A program made the position numbers and the translations under genes. Positions 17,082 to 26,963 of a stretch of 64,000 nt of DNA are shown one piece after another. The stretch's first letter is position 1. Each line of letters opens with the position of its first letter. Under the pieces are notes generated by a model, which was given only the letters and a program-made list of their open reading frames with translations, was not told the origin of the DNA and did no database searches. Source of the stretch: an uncultured Nitrospira sp. (GTDB taxonomy: Bacteria > Nitrospirota > Nitrospiria > Nitrospirales > Nitrospiraceae); the NCBI GenBank assembly GCA_902500775.1, contig CABVRZ010000002.1, positions 115,691-179,690 of the forward strand, in the 5' to 3' direction.

Positions 17082-17750
17082 TCACAAAACTGTCGGCGCG
17101 GTGTGCCGGATGATCTTACCTTCAACAAGATAGACCACCAACTCGGCGATGTTGGTGGCATGATCGCCCACACGCTCAAGCGATTTGGCGATAAAACTCA
17201 ACCGAATGGCTCGTGAAATCGTATGGGGGTTCTCTACCATGAAAGAGAGGAGTTCACGAAACAACTGTTCCATAAGATCGTCGACGAAGTCATCATCCAT
17301 GATCACTTTTCTGGCCAGCTTGGCATCTTCTTTCACGAAGGCATCGATGCTCTCTTTCACCATCACCCGGGCCAGGTTTCCCATCCGCGGGATGTCTATG
17401 TAGGGCTTGAGCAGCGGTTCTTCGTTCAGCTCGATCGCCCGCTCACAGATACTCTCCGACAGATCGCTGATGCGTTCAAGCTCCGTGGACAGCTTCATTG
17501 CTGTTGTCACGAGGCGTAGATCACGCGCCGCCGGCTGATGGAGCGCCAACAACTCGATACAGGCTTCGTCGATCTCCACATCCATGGCGTTCACTTTGTG
17601 ATCGCGCTCAATGACACGATTGGCCAATGCCGAATCTCGAGTAACGAGGGCAGCTAACGCCTTGTCAATTTGGTCTTCGGCCAAGCCGGCCATGCGGGCC
17701 AGCTTGGTCTTGAGCTCGGCCAGCTCTTCATCGAAATGTCGTTGGGCCAT
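17082..17750 (-). CDS. phoU: Phosphate-signalling regulator PhoU
   Basis: 222 residues, two repeats of the three-helix PhoU fold. Typical motifs: HFDEELAELKTKLARMAGLA at the N-terminus, ALHQPAARDLRLVTTAMKLS, and RIGDHATN-like ERVGDHATNIAELVVYL at the end, with acidic clusters that bind metal. It damps PhoR/PhoB signalling and Pst activity when phosphate is plentiful. It is the last gene of the leftward pstSCAB-phoU set, 4 bp after pstB. Confidence 0.95.
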   Translation of the reverse strand: MAQRHFDEELAELKTKLARMAGLAEDQIDKALAALVTRDSALANRVIERDHKVNAMDVEIDEACIELLALHQPAARDLRLVTTAMKLSTELERISDLSESICERAIELNEEPLLKPYIDIPRMGNLARVMVKESIDAFVKEDAKLARKVIMDDDFVDDLMEQLFRELLSFMVENPHTISRAIRLSFIAKSLERVGDHATNIAELVVYLVEGKIIRHTAPTVL

Positions 17751-17754
17751 AGGT

Positions 17755-18570
17755 TCACCCGAATCGTCCGGTGATATAGTCCTCGGTCTGTTTTTTCGAG
17801 GGGTTGGTAAATAACTGTTTTGTCAGCCCAAACTCAACCAGCTCGCCCAGGTACATAAAAGCGGTCCAATCGGATACTCGGGCCGCTTGTTGCATATTGT
17901 GGGTGACGATCAGGATTGTCACACGCTGTTTCAGATCAAGCAACAGTTCTTCGATATTGGCTGTGGCGATAGGATCGAGTGCAGAGGTCGGCTCATCCAA
18001 AAGCAGTACCTCCGGGTCCGTGGCCAATGCTCGAGCAATGCACAAACGCTGCTGTTGTCCCCCGGACAGAGATGTTCCTAAACTGGATAACCGATCCTTC
18101 ACCTCTTCCCATAATGCCGCGTGCTTCAAGGCCTGCTCGACCTTTTCATCCAACACACGCCGGTCTGTCATCCCCCGAACTTGTAACCCATACGCAACGT
18201 TCTCATACACCGACTTCGGGAAGGGATTGGGCTTTTGAAACACCATGGCAAGCCGCATGCGAACCTCAATGGGGTCAATATCTCGCGCCAGGATATTCCG
18301 GTTGTCTGGATAGAGCAAAATTTCTCCCTCGTACCGAGTACCCGGATAGAGATCGTGCATTCTATTAAAGCATCGCAAAAAGGTGGATTTGCCGCAGCCC
18401 GAAGGTCCGATCAATGCGGTGATCCTTGATTCAGCGACGGGAAGGGACAAATTCTTTAGTGCTACTCGACTGCCGTACGCAAAACTCAAATCACGCACTT
18501 CCGCCTTGATCGACTTGGGCCAACCCTGACGTTCAGCCGACTCGGTTCGAGGTAATTTCACATGTGTCAC
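17755..18570 (-). CDS. pstB: Phosphate ABC transporter ATP-binding protein PstB
   Basis: Walker [14 protein letters not shown], signature [16 protein letters not shown], Walker [14 protein letters not shown]; phosphate-family signatures [15 protein letters not shown] and [19 protein letters not shown] identify it as PstB. The frame opens at an ATG at 18618 inside the end of pstA, but a GTG at 18570 preceded by TAAGGA leaves a 10-bp gap to pstA and fits the family N-terminus better, so I prefer it (271 residues). Confidence 0.93.
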   Translation of the reverse strand: MTHVKLPRTESAERQGWPKSIKAEVRDLSFAYGSRVALKNLSLPVAESRITALIGPSGCGKSTFLRCFNRMHDLYPGTRYEGEILLYPDNRNILARDIDPIEVRMRLAMVFQKPNPFPKSVYENVAYGLQVRGMTDRRVLDEKVEQALKHAALWEEVKDRLSSLGTSLSGGQQQRLCIARALATDPEVLLLDEPTSALDPIATANIEELLLDLKQRVTILIVTHNMQQAARVSDWTAFMYLGELVEFGLTKQLFTNPSKKQTEDYITGRFG

Positions 18571-18580
18571 AACAGGGTCC

Positions 18581-19471
18581 TTACCAGGAAACACGTTTGC
18601 GCATACGATACCGGACATAGATGGCTAACCCGTTCATGGCGAACGTCATGCAGACCAAGAGCAGTCCGGCAGCCGCTGCATTGCTGGCGAAATCCGCACC
18701 AGGTCGTGAGACCCAGGCAAACATTTGAATGGGCATCACAGTAAAAGGAGACATCAACCATTCAAACGACAAAAACGGCGGCTGATCCGTGAAGGGGGCG
18801 GGAGGGAGAAAGGCAATGAACGTGAGGGCACCGATCGTTACGATGGGAGCGGTCTCCCCAATTGCACGACTCAATGACAAGATAATCCCGGTGAGGATTC
18901 CCGCCGCCGAATAGGGCAGCACATGGTGGGACACCGTCTGCCACTTGGTCGCACCCAAGGCAAAAGCAGCTTCACGAATCTGAACAGGAATCGCCCGAAT
19001 GGCCTCTCGTGTCGTCACGATCACGACGGGAAGAATGAGAAGTGCCAACGTAAGACCGGCTGTCAAAATACTTGCTCCAAGCCCCAAGATATAGACAAAA
19101 AGCCCCAACGCCAACAGGCCAAAAATAATGGATGGGACTCCGGCCAGATTCGTCACCGTCACTTCAATCAATTCAGTCAACCACGTGCGGCGCGCATATT
19201 CCTCCAGGTAAATTGCAGCAGCGACGCCTAACGGAATACCCACCACTGCCGTGACCAGCATGATCAAACTCGAGCCGACCAAGGCGGGAAGAACACCGGC
19301 CTGCATGGCACGACGCGATGGAAATGAAGTAAGGAATTGCCAATCAATTCGGCTCGCTCCTTCAACGACTAGGGCCCCGAATAGGAGCGCCAATGTTCCA
19401 ATCGCGAGCGCGAGTGAACCAATCCCGACTATCTTAAACATCGCCTCTGTTCGCTTCCTGCGCCTCAACAT
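18581..19471 (-). CDS. pstA: Phosphate ABC transporter permease PstA
   Basis: 296 residues, about six membrane helices. The permease EAA-like loop is visible ([20 protein letters not shown]), followed by [20 protein letters not shown]. The ATG overlaps the pstC stop by one base (TAATG), showing tight coupling. Inner-membrane channel half of the high-affinity phosphate importer. Confidence 0.93.
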   Translation of the reverse strand: MLRRRKRTEAMFKIVGIGSLALAIGTLALLFGALVVEGASRIDWQFLTSFPSRRAMQAGVLPALVGSSLIMLVTAVVGIPLGVAAAIYLEEYARRTWLTELIEVTVTNLAGVPSIIFGLLALGLFVYILGLGASILTAGLTLALLILPVVIVTTREAIRAIPVQIREAAFALGATKWQTVSHHVLPYSAAGILTGIILSLSRAIGETAPIVTIGALTFIAFLPPAPFTDQPPFLSFEWLMSPFTVMPIQMFAWVSRPGADFASNAAAAGLLLVCMTFAMNGLAIYVRYRMRKRVSW

Positions 19472-20427
19472 TAGTAGATCTCCCGAAACCGCTTTCGCAT
19501 GATATGACCAAGCATATTGAAGGCGAACGTCATGACGGCGAGTACAAGCCCTGCGGCAAAAATGCTCTGGTAGCCGATGCTGCCATGCGGAAGATCACCA
19601 AGGGCAACTTGGACAATATAGGCGGTTATGGTGGCAGCAGGCTCCATGGGGTTCCACGTGAGATTGGGGTTTTGTCCAGCGGCAATCGCCACTACCATCG
19701 TCTCACCAACGGCACGAGAAACTCCAAGCACATAGGCTGCAACAAGCCCAGATGTCGCAGCGGGCACGACTACACGCCAAGCAGTCTGAAGCCGTGTGGC
19801 TCCTACGGCATACGATCCTTCTCGTAGTACCATCGGCACCGCCCGCATCGCATCCTCACTCAAAGAAATTACCAAGGGCAGAATCATGATCCCGATGACG
19901 ATGCCTGGACCCAGCATATTGAAGCCCGGAAGGTCTGACCACAAGGTTTGGAGGGCTGGGGTGACCACAAGAAGGGCGAAGTACCCATAGACAATGGTTG
20001 GGACCGCTCCTAAGAGCTCTAAGACGGGTTTGATTGTTTCTCGCGTCCGAGACGATGCGAACTCTGATAGATAGATGGCCGACACAGTCCCAAGCGGGAT
20101 CGCGACCAACAGGCCAACCATACTCGTGACTACCGTCCCGGCCAGCAGCGGTAGAATCCCATAGTGGGGATTAGCAAAAAGCGGCGTCCATAACGTATCC
20201 GTCAAGAAATCGATGAGTGGAACGGTCTTAAAAAACCCGAGCGACTCAGAAAAGAGTATGGCGAGGATCGTGACCGTAGCGGCTACTGATACGAGTGCAG
20301 CAAGAAAGAGCCCACTTTCAATCACCAGCTCTCGCCGCTGTCTTGCCTTACGGCGGGCCCCAATCGCCGCCACGGTTGGTTGGCGCGCTGAAATCCCATC
20401 CTGCATTGCCGCTACTGCCTTATCCAT
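19471..20427 (-). CDS. pstC: Phosphate ABC transporter permease PstC
   Basis: 318 residues with about six membrane helices after a 40-residue cytoplasmic N-terminus. EAA loop: EDAMRAVPMVLREGSYAVGA, then TRLQTAWRVVVPAATSGLVA. LLAGTVVTSMVGLLVAIPLG and SAIYLSEFAS are typical of PstC. It partners PstA in the membrane pore; the pstS gene lies 54 bp upstream. Confidence 0.93.
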   Translation of the reverse strand: MDKAVAAMQDGISARQPTVAAIGARRKARQRRELVIESGLFLAALVSVAATVTILAILFSESLGFFKTVPLIDFLTDTLWTPLFANPHYGILPLLAGTVVTSMVGLLVAIPLGTVSAIYLSEFASSRTRETIKPVLELLGAVPTIVYGYFALLVVTPALQTLWSDLPGFNMLGPGIVIGIMILPLVISLSEDAMRAVPMVLREGSYAVGATRLQTAWRVVVPAATSGLVAAYVLGVSRAVGETMVVAIAAGQNPNLTWNPMEPAATITAYIVQVALGDLPHGSIGYQSIFAAGLVLAVMTFAFNMLGHIMRKRFREIY

Positions 20428-20481
20428 AATTCAACAGGCTCTTCCCGTCTCTCTAAATGTAACCGGACACAAAAGGTCTTG

Positions 20482-21492
20482 CTACTGTTTAGGCGGACGA
20501 TTGAGAATTTCTTCAACGGATAATCCAACTTCCGGCTCTCCGGCGAACCCAGTGCCGACCACACCTCGATGAAATCGTTCACGAGCCATTCCATACGCTT
20601 GGTCAAGCAGGGGGATATACCGAACTTCGGCAATCAGTTTTGGACCTTCCGTCAGGTAGTACTCCACAAATGTTTTCACCTCTGCTCGCTTGGCTGCAGT
20701 CTCACTGACATAGATAAAGAGGGGCCGTGACAAGGGCTGATAGGTACCTTTCACCACTGTTTCCGCGCTGGGGAGGATGGGCTTTCCCTTACCTTTAATG
20801 GCAACCGTTTTGAGTTTTTTCATTTGCGCAGCATAATAGGCAAAGGGGATGTAGCCGAGCGCATGCTTGTTCTTTTCGATCCCTTGTACCAAGACATTGT
20901 CGTCTTCACTGGCCGTGTAGTCGCCCCGACTTGACTTGGATTTTCCTACAATCGCATCAGTGAAATAGTCGAACGTGCCTGAATCTGAGCCGGCACCGAA
21001 GAGGATGAGTGGGGCGTCCGGCCACTCAGAACGAATTTGGTTCCACTTGGTAATCTTACCCTGTGCCGATGGCTCCCAGATCTTCTTCAGTTCCTCTACG
21101 GTCATCGACGTCACCCAGGTATTCATGGGACTGACCGCCACGGTCAGCGCATCAAAGGCAATTGGCAACTCATAGTACGTAATCCCGTTTTTCTGGCAGA
21201 GCGCCATTTCTTCCTTCAAAATGGGCCGAGACGCATCGGCGACATCAATCTCACCTCGACAAAATTTTTTAAACCCGCCGCCGGTCCCGGCAATCCCGAC
21301 TGTCACGCGGACCTTTCCCCGGTTGGCATTCTGAAATTCTTCCGCGACCGCTTCCGTCAAGGGATACACCGTACTCGAGCCGTCAATCTTGATCATGGCT
21401 GACTGATCGGCGTGAGCCGACTCACTCCCTATGCAAAGAGTTGCGGCAAAACTGGCTGTTACGATGCACTTTACAGCTTGACCAACGGACAT
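20482..21492 (-). CDS. pstS: Phosphate-binding protein PstS
   Basis: 336 residues with a signal peptide (ending around GSESAHA). The phosphate-ligand segments are clear: KIDGSSTVYPLTEAVAEEFQ, GTGGGFKKFCRGEIDVADAS and FGAGSDSGTFDYFTDAIVG. Periplasmic binding component of the Pst importer and first gene of the operon. AGGAGG precedes the ATG at 21492. The direct repeats about 90-120 bp upstream suggest PhoB control. Confidence 0.95.
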   Translation of the reverse strand: MSVGQAVKCIVTASFAATLCIGSESAHADQSAMIKIDGSSTVYPLTEAVAEEFQNANRGKVRVTVGIAGTGGGFKKFCRGEIDVADASRPILKEEMALCQKNGITYYELPIAFDALTVAVSPMNTWVTSMTVEELKKIWEPSAQGKITKWNQIRSEWPDAPLILFGAGSDSGTFDYFTDAIVGKSKSSRGDYTASEDDNVLVQGIEKNKHALGYIPFAYYAAQMKKLKTVAIKGKGKPILPSAETVVKGTYQPLSRPLFIYVSETAAKRAEVKTFVEYYLTEGPKLIAEVRYIPLLDQAYGMARERFHRGVVGTGFAGEPEVGLSVEEILNRPPKQ

Positions 21493-21582
21493 AGGTCCTC
21501 CTCTCTTGTATTTTTTCTGGGAAATACTCCTTTACCTGCTCCGCTCATGAGGCACGAACCTATCGTGGATGTATTCCAGTGC

Positions 21583-21611
21583 TATCACAGTTATGTTAAC
21601 TCCGTGTTAAC
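21583..21611 (-). promoter_or_regulatory. Pho-box-like direct repeats upstream of pstS
   Basis: On the minus strand GTTAACA-CGGA-GTTAACA-TAAC-TGTGATA is read: 7-bp units with 4-bp spacers, the 11-bp period of PhoB/PhoP boxes. It ends about 90 bp before the pstS ATG. The half-site core TTAACA resembles the TT(A/T)ACA units of Gram-positive PhoP and the CTGTCAT units of PhoB only loosely. Confidence 0.6.
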
Positions 21612-21744
21612 TCTTTCTCGGCCCAAGAAGTACTCTATCGCCAGGGGAAAGGAACAAACTCAAAGTGGGTATAAGAAGGGAACGGTCTCCATGGAAAAAG
21701 ATCCGGGGGAGAAGAGTCCTGCAAGAATTGCTTTGGGTCGCGGC

Positions 21745-22647
21745 TTAGGGACCCTCTCGGCGTAACCGCTCGACCTGCTCCTGCAACTGCTGCATACGTT
21801 TATTCTGCTCATCGAGCCGCGCTTTCAGCTCCTGATTCGTACCGGAGAGTTCTTGCAATTGACGTTGCAACTCATCCGGCGAACTATTGCCTTGAGGATG
21901 CTCCGTTGAAGTTGCGGAAGGGGGAAGAACCGGCGAGTCGGTTCCATCTTGTCTTGTGTGTACCGTCGGGAGGTACGCTTTTCGCGCTAGAACATCCTTG
22001 GCGGGCAGAGAAATATGAACTCTCTCGAAGTGGGCCCATCGAGGCTTTTCAAGGTCTGGGACCATCGCTGCTTGAGCAGGACTGGCCACCCAGAGCGTCA
22101 TGCCCTTCGTGTCCCTGATATCTTTATACTCCCCGCCGCCGGTGTCGGTGCGAATCACCGAGGAATGGTCAGTCACAACCACATGGAGATAGGGGCCACG
22201 AAAGAACATGGCCCCAGCGGTCCGATCTTCACTATAGGCCACATCCGGCTTTGGCAATGAGAAAAACACCCGCTCCGTGGGCTTCGCCTCTCGGAACGCC
22301 CTGGCGAGATGCTCTGAGATAAATGCTAACTCCTTCGGTGTGAACAGAGGTTTCGATTGCGGTTTAGCCATCAGACTCATGATGGTCCCGCTGTAGCCCC
22401 TGACCTGGATGGACTGAAGAATCGATTCAAGGTCTTTCGATGTCCAATCGATCGGGTGATTATTCAGTTCCGCCTGGCTAGATCGGCTAACTGAGGGGTC
22501 GTCTTCCAATCCGATCCGACTCCCTTCTCGGTTATACAGCGTTCGTCCTTCGTTGAAGAAGGTGCAAGCGGACAGCCCATTCAGAGTCACAACCAGCAAC
22601 AAGAAGACAACAGACGGCAGTGATATGAGGTTTTCTCGACCGATCAT
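21745..22647 (-). CDS. Probable lipoprotein with C-terminal coiled coil
   Basis: 300 residues from the ATG at 22647 (frame opens at 22740 within the porin gene end). The start gives a lipoprotein signal: hydrophobic SLPSVVFLLLVVTLNGLSAC with lipobox LSAC. The middle is unrecognised. The last 45 residues (DELQRQLQELSGTNQELKAR onward) form a heptad-rich coiled coil ending LRREGP. It follows the porin and PstS-like genes, probably in one operon. Function unknown; an envelope accessory role is likely. Confidence 0.65.
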   Translation of the reverse strand: MIGRENLISLPSVVFLLLVVTLNGLSACTFFNEGRTLYNREGSRIGLEDDPSVSRSSQAELNNHPIDWTSKDLESILQSIQVRGYSGTIMSLMAKPQSKPLFTPKELAFISEHLARAFREAKPTERVFFSLPKPDVAYSEDRTAGAMFFRGPYLHVVVTDHSSVIRTDTGGGEYKDIRDTKGMTLWVASPAQAAMVPDLEKPRWAHFERVHISLPAKDVLARKAYLPTVHTRQDGTDSPVLPPSATSTEHPQGNSSPDELQRQLQELSGTNQELKARLDEQNKRMQQLQEQVERLRREGP

Positions 22648-22718
22648 TGAATCCAGACACGGTGACGAGGCACACACTGTTATCGATTGATTATGCATGA
22701 CCTTATACCATACCCACA

Positions 22719-24299
22719 CTACATATATCGCAACTGCCACTGCAGGAAGAAGGCGTTTTGGGCAAAGGGGTCATTCGCGGCATTGAGGGGGATGCCAGGC
22801 CCCAATCCCGAATGGTGCCGAAATTCGTAATTGAACTGTAGTTTTGACTGCATTTTAGGAGGGAAATTTTCAAAATAATAGTTTAAGCCAACGATCTGCC
22901 TGGTGTAGCGATCGTTCGACAGGCTGGTATTGGGGTTGAATTCTTCATACATGTAGACCGGTTCGAAGTTTTCGAGCGGCCCTTCTGTAAACAGATATTT
23001 TGCTAACACATACCAAGTCTGTCGGTTCGCGCCCGGTGCACCAGAGCCACCGCAGACGGTCGTATCGAGACAATCTCCATTGGCCGGAGTCCCGACGGTG
23101 GTTGCATTTGACCCGTCATGCCCTTGCCAATATTCCCCGTATACTGTGAAACCTGGTAAGAACTTTGGGTTCCAGCGAGCATCAACCCCATAGCGATCGA
23201 AGTGACCCTTGCCACGTCCATTGATGAAGGTGCCGGCGTTGTTTGAGGTTCCTTGGATCATTGTAAAGCTGACAAATGAGTTTTCATCACCGAATAGTCG
23301 CAAGCGCATGTATACCGCCTTTGGCTGGTTGGCACCACCGATACCAGAAGTGTTACTTACGATGCCATTGGCTTGAAAGTTATTGTTATTCATGATTCCG
23401 ACCACATACTCCAGCCGATTCATGATTTTCCCACGCACATCGACGAAGTAATCACGCTCTTGGAGGAATTCAATGGCCCCACCCGTGCCGTTTCTGTTCT
23501 GCCCTGGTCCACCACCACCTCCCACTCCGTTTAAGTATGGAGAGCTGATGATATCTCGCAGACCGCCTGACGTTTCCGTGAAAATACCGAAAGGCATACG
23601 AAAAACGCCCATTCGGATGATGTTGAGATTAGGCGCCCACGATTGAACCGGACGCACGTCGATATAGGCTTCACGAAAGAAGGTTGCCACGCTTGGATTT
23701 CCGTTTGCAGTACTGCTGTTACCAGTCGGAGTGTTGCTCGTCAGACCCGTACTCTGAAACTCCATCAGCATATGCCACCGAGGAAGATAGTCGCTCAGTT
23801 TTCCCCAGAATACCATCTCGGCTCGTCGGACCGAAAAGCTGTCCTGACTCTTTCCTTCAGGAACATTGGCATTGACATGCCCATACAGAAATTGAAGGGC
23901 ATTGAGGCCGAAATTCACTCTATCCTGTAAAATCGGCAACACCTCGGCCTTACCCTTCCATTCCTCTAGGTTATCCAATCGCCGTGATTGTTCGGCGACT
24001 TTATATTCCTGTTCAGCACGAATTCTCAGCCACTCATCCTTCGTAATAGTTCCCTTTTGGAGAAGAAGATCTTCCAATGATACTCCGGTTGCTGGTAGCT
24101 GGACGGCCGGAAACGGCCCTTGCGTTTGTGCGTCTGGCGTAGTCTGTTGTGCGGTGACGATTGGACCCGGCAATTGCTTCTGAGCAGTTGCAGCCTCCTG
24201 GGCCAGCGTAGGCTGGTATCCCAATGCGATCAGTAGGACTATAACCCATGCCATAAGCCTCACGTGAGCAGTATCCGGTACCACAGACAGACCTCTCAT
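22719..24299 (-). CDS. Outer-membrane porin, OprO/OprP-like
   Basis: 526 residues. AGGAGG lies seven bases before the ATG at 24299. A signal peptide (VRLMAWVIVLLIALGYQPTLA) is followed by a short coiled-coil segment (LLLQKGTITKDEWLRIRAEQ) typical of phosphate-selective porins, then a long beta-rich barrel with alternating aromatic strands, ending in an aromatic strand QWQLRYM. Between the PstS-like gene and a lipoprotein, behind a Pho-like box, it is probably a phosphate-starvation porin. Substrate choice cannot be read from sequence alone. Confidence 0.75.
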   Translation of the reverse strand: MRGLSVVPDTAHVRLMAWVIVLLIALGYQPTLAQEAATAQKQLPGPIVTAQQTTPDAQTQGPFPAVQLPATGVSLEDLLLQKGTITKDEWLRIRAEQEYKVAEQSRRLDNLEEWKGKAEVLPILQDRVNFGLNALQFLYGHVNANVPEGKSQDSFSVRRAEMVFWGKLSDYLPRWHMLMEFQSTGLTSNTPTGNSSTANGNPSVATFFREAYIDVRPVQSWAPNLNIIRMGVFRMPFGIFTETSGGLRDIISSPYLNGVGGGGGPGQNRNGTGGAIEFLQERDYFVDVRGKIMNRLEYVVGIMNNNNFQANGIVSNTSGIGGANQPKAVYMRLRLFGDENSFVSFTMIQGTSNNAGTFINGRGKGHFDRYGVDARWNPKFLPGFTVYGEYWQGHDGSNATTVGTPANGDCLDTTVCGGSGAPGANRQTWYVLAKYLFTEGPLENFEPVYMYEEFNPNTSLSNDRYTRQIVGLNYYFENFPPKMQSKLQFNYEFRHHSGLGPGIPLNAANDPFAQNAFFLQWQLRYM

Positions 24300-24358
24300 C
24301 CGCGTTCCTCCTAGAAAGTTATCCTGTTGGGTGTTGAGCGTCGTTCTTGTCGAGTGCA

Positions 24359-25438
24359 CTATGGATTCACAGACAATGCCCGTCCTGCAGGAACGCCGAA
24401 AGCAATAGCCCTGTTTTCCGCTTGCCTGGGATGCAACGGAAATAACCCGGCCTTGAGCATCGCGTCTTCCCCTTCCCGACTGATGAGGAAGGTGAGAAAT
24501 TCATGTACGGCATCAGGCAGAGCTGCCGTGGGCGCCTTATCAAAGTACAAATGCAAGGTGTGTCGCAGCGGATACGTCTGATCGGCCACAGTTTCTTGAG
24601 TTGGAAGCACGAAGGGCATCCCGTCCTTGTCTGCGATCGGGACTGTTCGTACGCTTGATGTGTGCAGACCTATTGCGCTGTAGCCTATTCCCATCGGATT
24701 ATGACTTATATCTAAGACCACCGACGCCGCCCCATGATCTTCATGGATTTCCGATTTGAACTCTCCTCCCGCCAGGCCATACTCCTTGATGAATGCTCTG
24801 GCTTCCGATTGTCTCTCGCGACCGTAGAGCTGAATCGTTCGATCTCTCCAGCCATCGCTCAATCCCAGTTGCCCCCATTGAGTAATAGCCGTCTGCGTCC
24901 CACGCTTTCGCGTCGAGGAAAACAGCGCATCGATCTGATCAAGAGTCAGACCTGGCAATGGGTTATCCTTGTGTACGTACAGTGCGATAGCATCGACGGC
25001 CATCGGCACAACGGTCGGTTCATATCCATGCTTAACCACAAACTCTTTTATCTCGACGTCAGACATCTGATGCGAGGTGGCAAGCAGTTGAAAGCTTGAT
25101 GCTCGATCGTCGACCATCATGATCTTGCCCATCTTGCTGAGCGGTGGCTGCTGGAACTCTTCGATGGCTTTGGGGTTTCCTTTCTTTATGCGGATGTTCA
25201 CCTTTGGTTGAAATCGCTGAAAGTCTACGCTAAGACGGGTGAGCAGCGGGTAGAGTGAATCCGAGCTTTGAACCTTGAATGCACCAGCGACATGTTTCTT
25301 TGGACTATAATGGGCCAGTGTCGAATTGGCACTCACGGTTGCATAGGGGTCGTTGTGCTCAGCTACGGATGACCCCACCAGATACATCGGAGATGCCAGT
25401 ACCAAGCCGAGTACGCCAGTTTTCAAAAGTGTCGGCAT
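24359..25438 (-). CDS. PstS-like periplasmic substrate-binding protein
   Basis: 359 residues with signal peptide. Start set at the ATG at 25438, seven bases after GGGGAGG. It is PBP type 2 (PstS superfamily): FKVQSSDSLYPLLTRLSVDF at the ligand-site position of the canonical SSTVYP motif, then a family-like HKDNPLPGLTLDQIDALFS and WGQLGL, YGRERQSEARAFIKEYGLAG. The phosphate residues of the SGT motif are altered (GRERQSEAR), so ligand or affinity may differ. It heads a leftward group with the porin and lipoprotein. Confidence 0.8.
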   Translation of the reverse strand: MPTLLKTGVLGLVLASPMYLVGSSVAEHNDPYATVSANSTLAHYSPKKHVAGAFKVQSSDSLYPLLTRLSVDFQRFQPKVNIRIKKGNPKAIEEFQQPPLSKMGKIMMVDDRASSFQLLATSHQMSDVEIKEFVVKHGYEPTVVPMAVDAIALYVHKDNPLPGLTLDQIDALFSSTRKRGTQTAITQWGQLGLSDGWRDRTIQLYGRERQSEARAFIKEYGLAGGEFKSEIHEDHGAASVVLDISHNPMGIGYSAIGLHTSSVRTVPIADKDGMPFVLPTQETVADQTYPLRHTLHLYFDKAPTAALPDAVHEFLTFLISREGEDAMLKAGLFPLHPRQAENRAIAFGVPAGRALSVNP

Positions 25439-25518
25439 CGTGATTCCTCCCCATGATGACAAAGAGTTGTAACGAGCAGAGCTTCTACAGGGAGAGCATT
25501 GCAGGGGAGTAACCGTAT

Positions 25519-25536
25519 TATTACAAGTGTGTTAAT
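25519..25536 (-). promoter_or_regulatory. Second Pho-box-like repeat
   Basis: On the minus strand ATTAACA-CACT-TGTAATA, with the same 7+4 spacing and the same TTAACA and TGTxATA units as the pstS box. It sits 81-98 bp before the PstS-like ATG at 25438, and just left of the divergent gene at 25563. Supports shared regulation of both operons. Confidence 0.5.
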
Positions 25537-25562
25537 TTTTTCTTTAGAGAGCGTGACGCGAG

Positions 25563-25997
25563 GTGACTACCCCATCGATTCCAGACAAGGCAGCCGAATC
25601 CGAGCCGCCACTTTGGTCGATCGCGATAGCTGCAATCGTTATCCTTAGTGCTCCACTGGTGCTCTACTCCTTAGCCCCGGCAGGTCCCATTCGGCCGGGT
25701 GATACCGTCTTTTCCGAGGGGCAACAGCAGGTACACATACATCATCTTCAGGTAGGTCGGTTGAATAAGACGGACGAGAGTTGTCTACTCGATCCAAGCA
25801 CTCCCTTGATTGTCATCAATTTCGAGACCGATCAGGCTGGTGATTCGATTGTTGCACAGGTTCAGGGCAATGGATCTGGGGAATGGCCCTTTTGCCCCGT
25901 CTACACCGAGATCCTATTCAAGACCCATCAAGTCTTCCAGAAGCCAGCGGTCATTGGGACAGTACGAGACATTTTGGTTGGATTGTTCGCTCGATGA
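25563..25997 (+). CDS. Hypothetical membrane-anchored protein
   Basis: 144 residues from a GTG. One N-terminal membrane helix (LWSIAIAAIVILSAPLVLYS) and a beta-rich periplasmic region with two Cys (SCLLDPSTPLIVINFE, WPFCPVYTEI). I do not recognise the family. Divergent from the PstS-like gene across the Pho-like box; it could be co-regulated. Confidence 0.55.
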   Translation: MTTPSIPDKAAESEPPLWSIAIAAIVILSAPLVLYSLAPAGPIRPGDTVFSEGQQQVHIHHLQVGRLNKTDESCLLDPSTPLIVINFETDQAGDSIVAQVQGNGSGEWPFCPVYTEILFKTHQVFQKPAVIGTVRDILVGLFAR

Positions 25998-26008
25998 GCG
26001 GAAGGGAC

Positions 26009-26572
26009 CTAACTTTTCAGGCGATGGGCAAACTGTTTTCTGAACTTCGCCACCTTTGGCCCTACTACGAATTGACAGTATCCTTGGAACGGGTTTCGAG
26101 CAAAATATTCCTGGTGGTAGGGTTCCGCCTCGTACCATCGTATCGCCGTAACAACTTGCGTCACAATGGGATCTCCGTACAGCTTTTCGTCAGTCACGCT
26201 TTTCATGACTTGCTCAGCGATCTGGTGCTGCGCAGGGCTACAGTAAAAGATCGCTGAACGATACTGCGTGCCGATATCATTACCTTGTCGATTGAGCGTG
26301 GTGGGATCGTGAGCAACGAAGAAAATCTCGAGGAGCTCTTTGTAAGAAATGACCTCGGGGTCAAATGTGATTCGCACGGCCTCAGCATGGCCAGTCTGTC
26401 CCCCACACACCGCTTCGTACGTTGGATTGTCCTGGGTTCCACCGATATACCCGGACTCGACCGCCTCTACACCCAGCACCTGGTCATAGACGGCTTCAAG
26501 ACACCAAAAACACCCCCCGGCGAGTATGGCCACCTCCTGCCCCGATACCATCACTCGTGATTCGTCGGCCAT
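26009..26572 (-). CDS. msrA: Peptide methionine-S-sulfoxide reductase MsrA
   Basis: 187 residues. Reduces the S-epimer of methionine sulfoxide in proteins. The catalytic motif GGCFWCLEAVYDQVLGV is present, with VESGYIGG, YEAVCGGQTGHAEAV and EIFFVAHDPTTLNRQGND following as in the family. There is no signal peptide, so it is cytoplasmic. Convergent with the hypothetical gene to its left (11-bp gap). Confidence 0.95.
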   Translation of the reverse strand: MADESRVMVSGQEVAILAGGCFWCLEAVYDQVLGVEAVESGYIGGTQDNPTYEAVCGGQTGHAEAVRITFDPEVISYKELLEIFFVAHDPTTLNRQGNDIGTQYRSAIFYCSPAQHQIAEQVMKSVTDEKLYGDPIVTQVVTAIRWYEAEPYHQEYFARNPFQGYCQFVVGPKVAKFRKQFAHRLKS

Positions 26573-26628
26573 AATTATGATGATGTGGTCGAAAGTAGTG
26601 CGGAACCAACGCGGCAGATGGAGACTAG

Positions 26629-26790
26629 TTACTCCTCTTCTTCCTCCTCGATATCCTCAATTCCTTCGTAGCTCATTTCTGGGAACGAGGCCGAGGCCTT
26701 CTCACAGGCCGTCTCGACCATTTCCTCAGCGTCTTCCGCTGAATCCGCATCGACCAAAAATTTCACCGTGATTGCATACCGCTGTTCCAC
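26629..26790 (-). CDS. Small acidic hypothetical protein
   Basis: 53 residues from a GTG at 26790 with AAGGAG six bases upstream; the open frame extends to 26883 but lacks a ribosome site there. Sequence begins VEQRYAITVKFLVDADSAED and ends in a run of Glu (EGIEDIEEEEEE). The beta-alpha start with a DADSAEDAEE helix resembles small DUF proteins that bind or modulate partners; function unknown. Transcribed toward msrA, 57 bp away. Confidence 0.65.
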   Translation of the reverse strand: MEQRYAITVKFLVDADSAEDAEEMVETACEKASASFPEMSYEGIEDIEEEEEE

Positions 26791-26963
26791 GCCCAACTCC
26801 TTTCTCCAGGACCCTGCCCCATACTTTGTGATCGAGGCACCACATGACATCGTACTTTCTGATAGTTGTGGTGGCCATGTCAACCGTTTCCAGGCCGTGA
26901 AGCGACCCGCTCTGTTTGGAAACCAACGAGGATAGGGGGTAAAAACCGATGGACGATGCGGCG

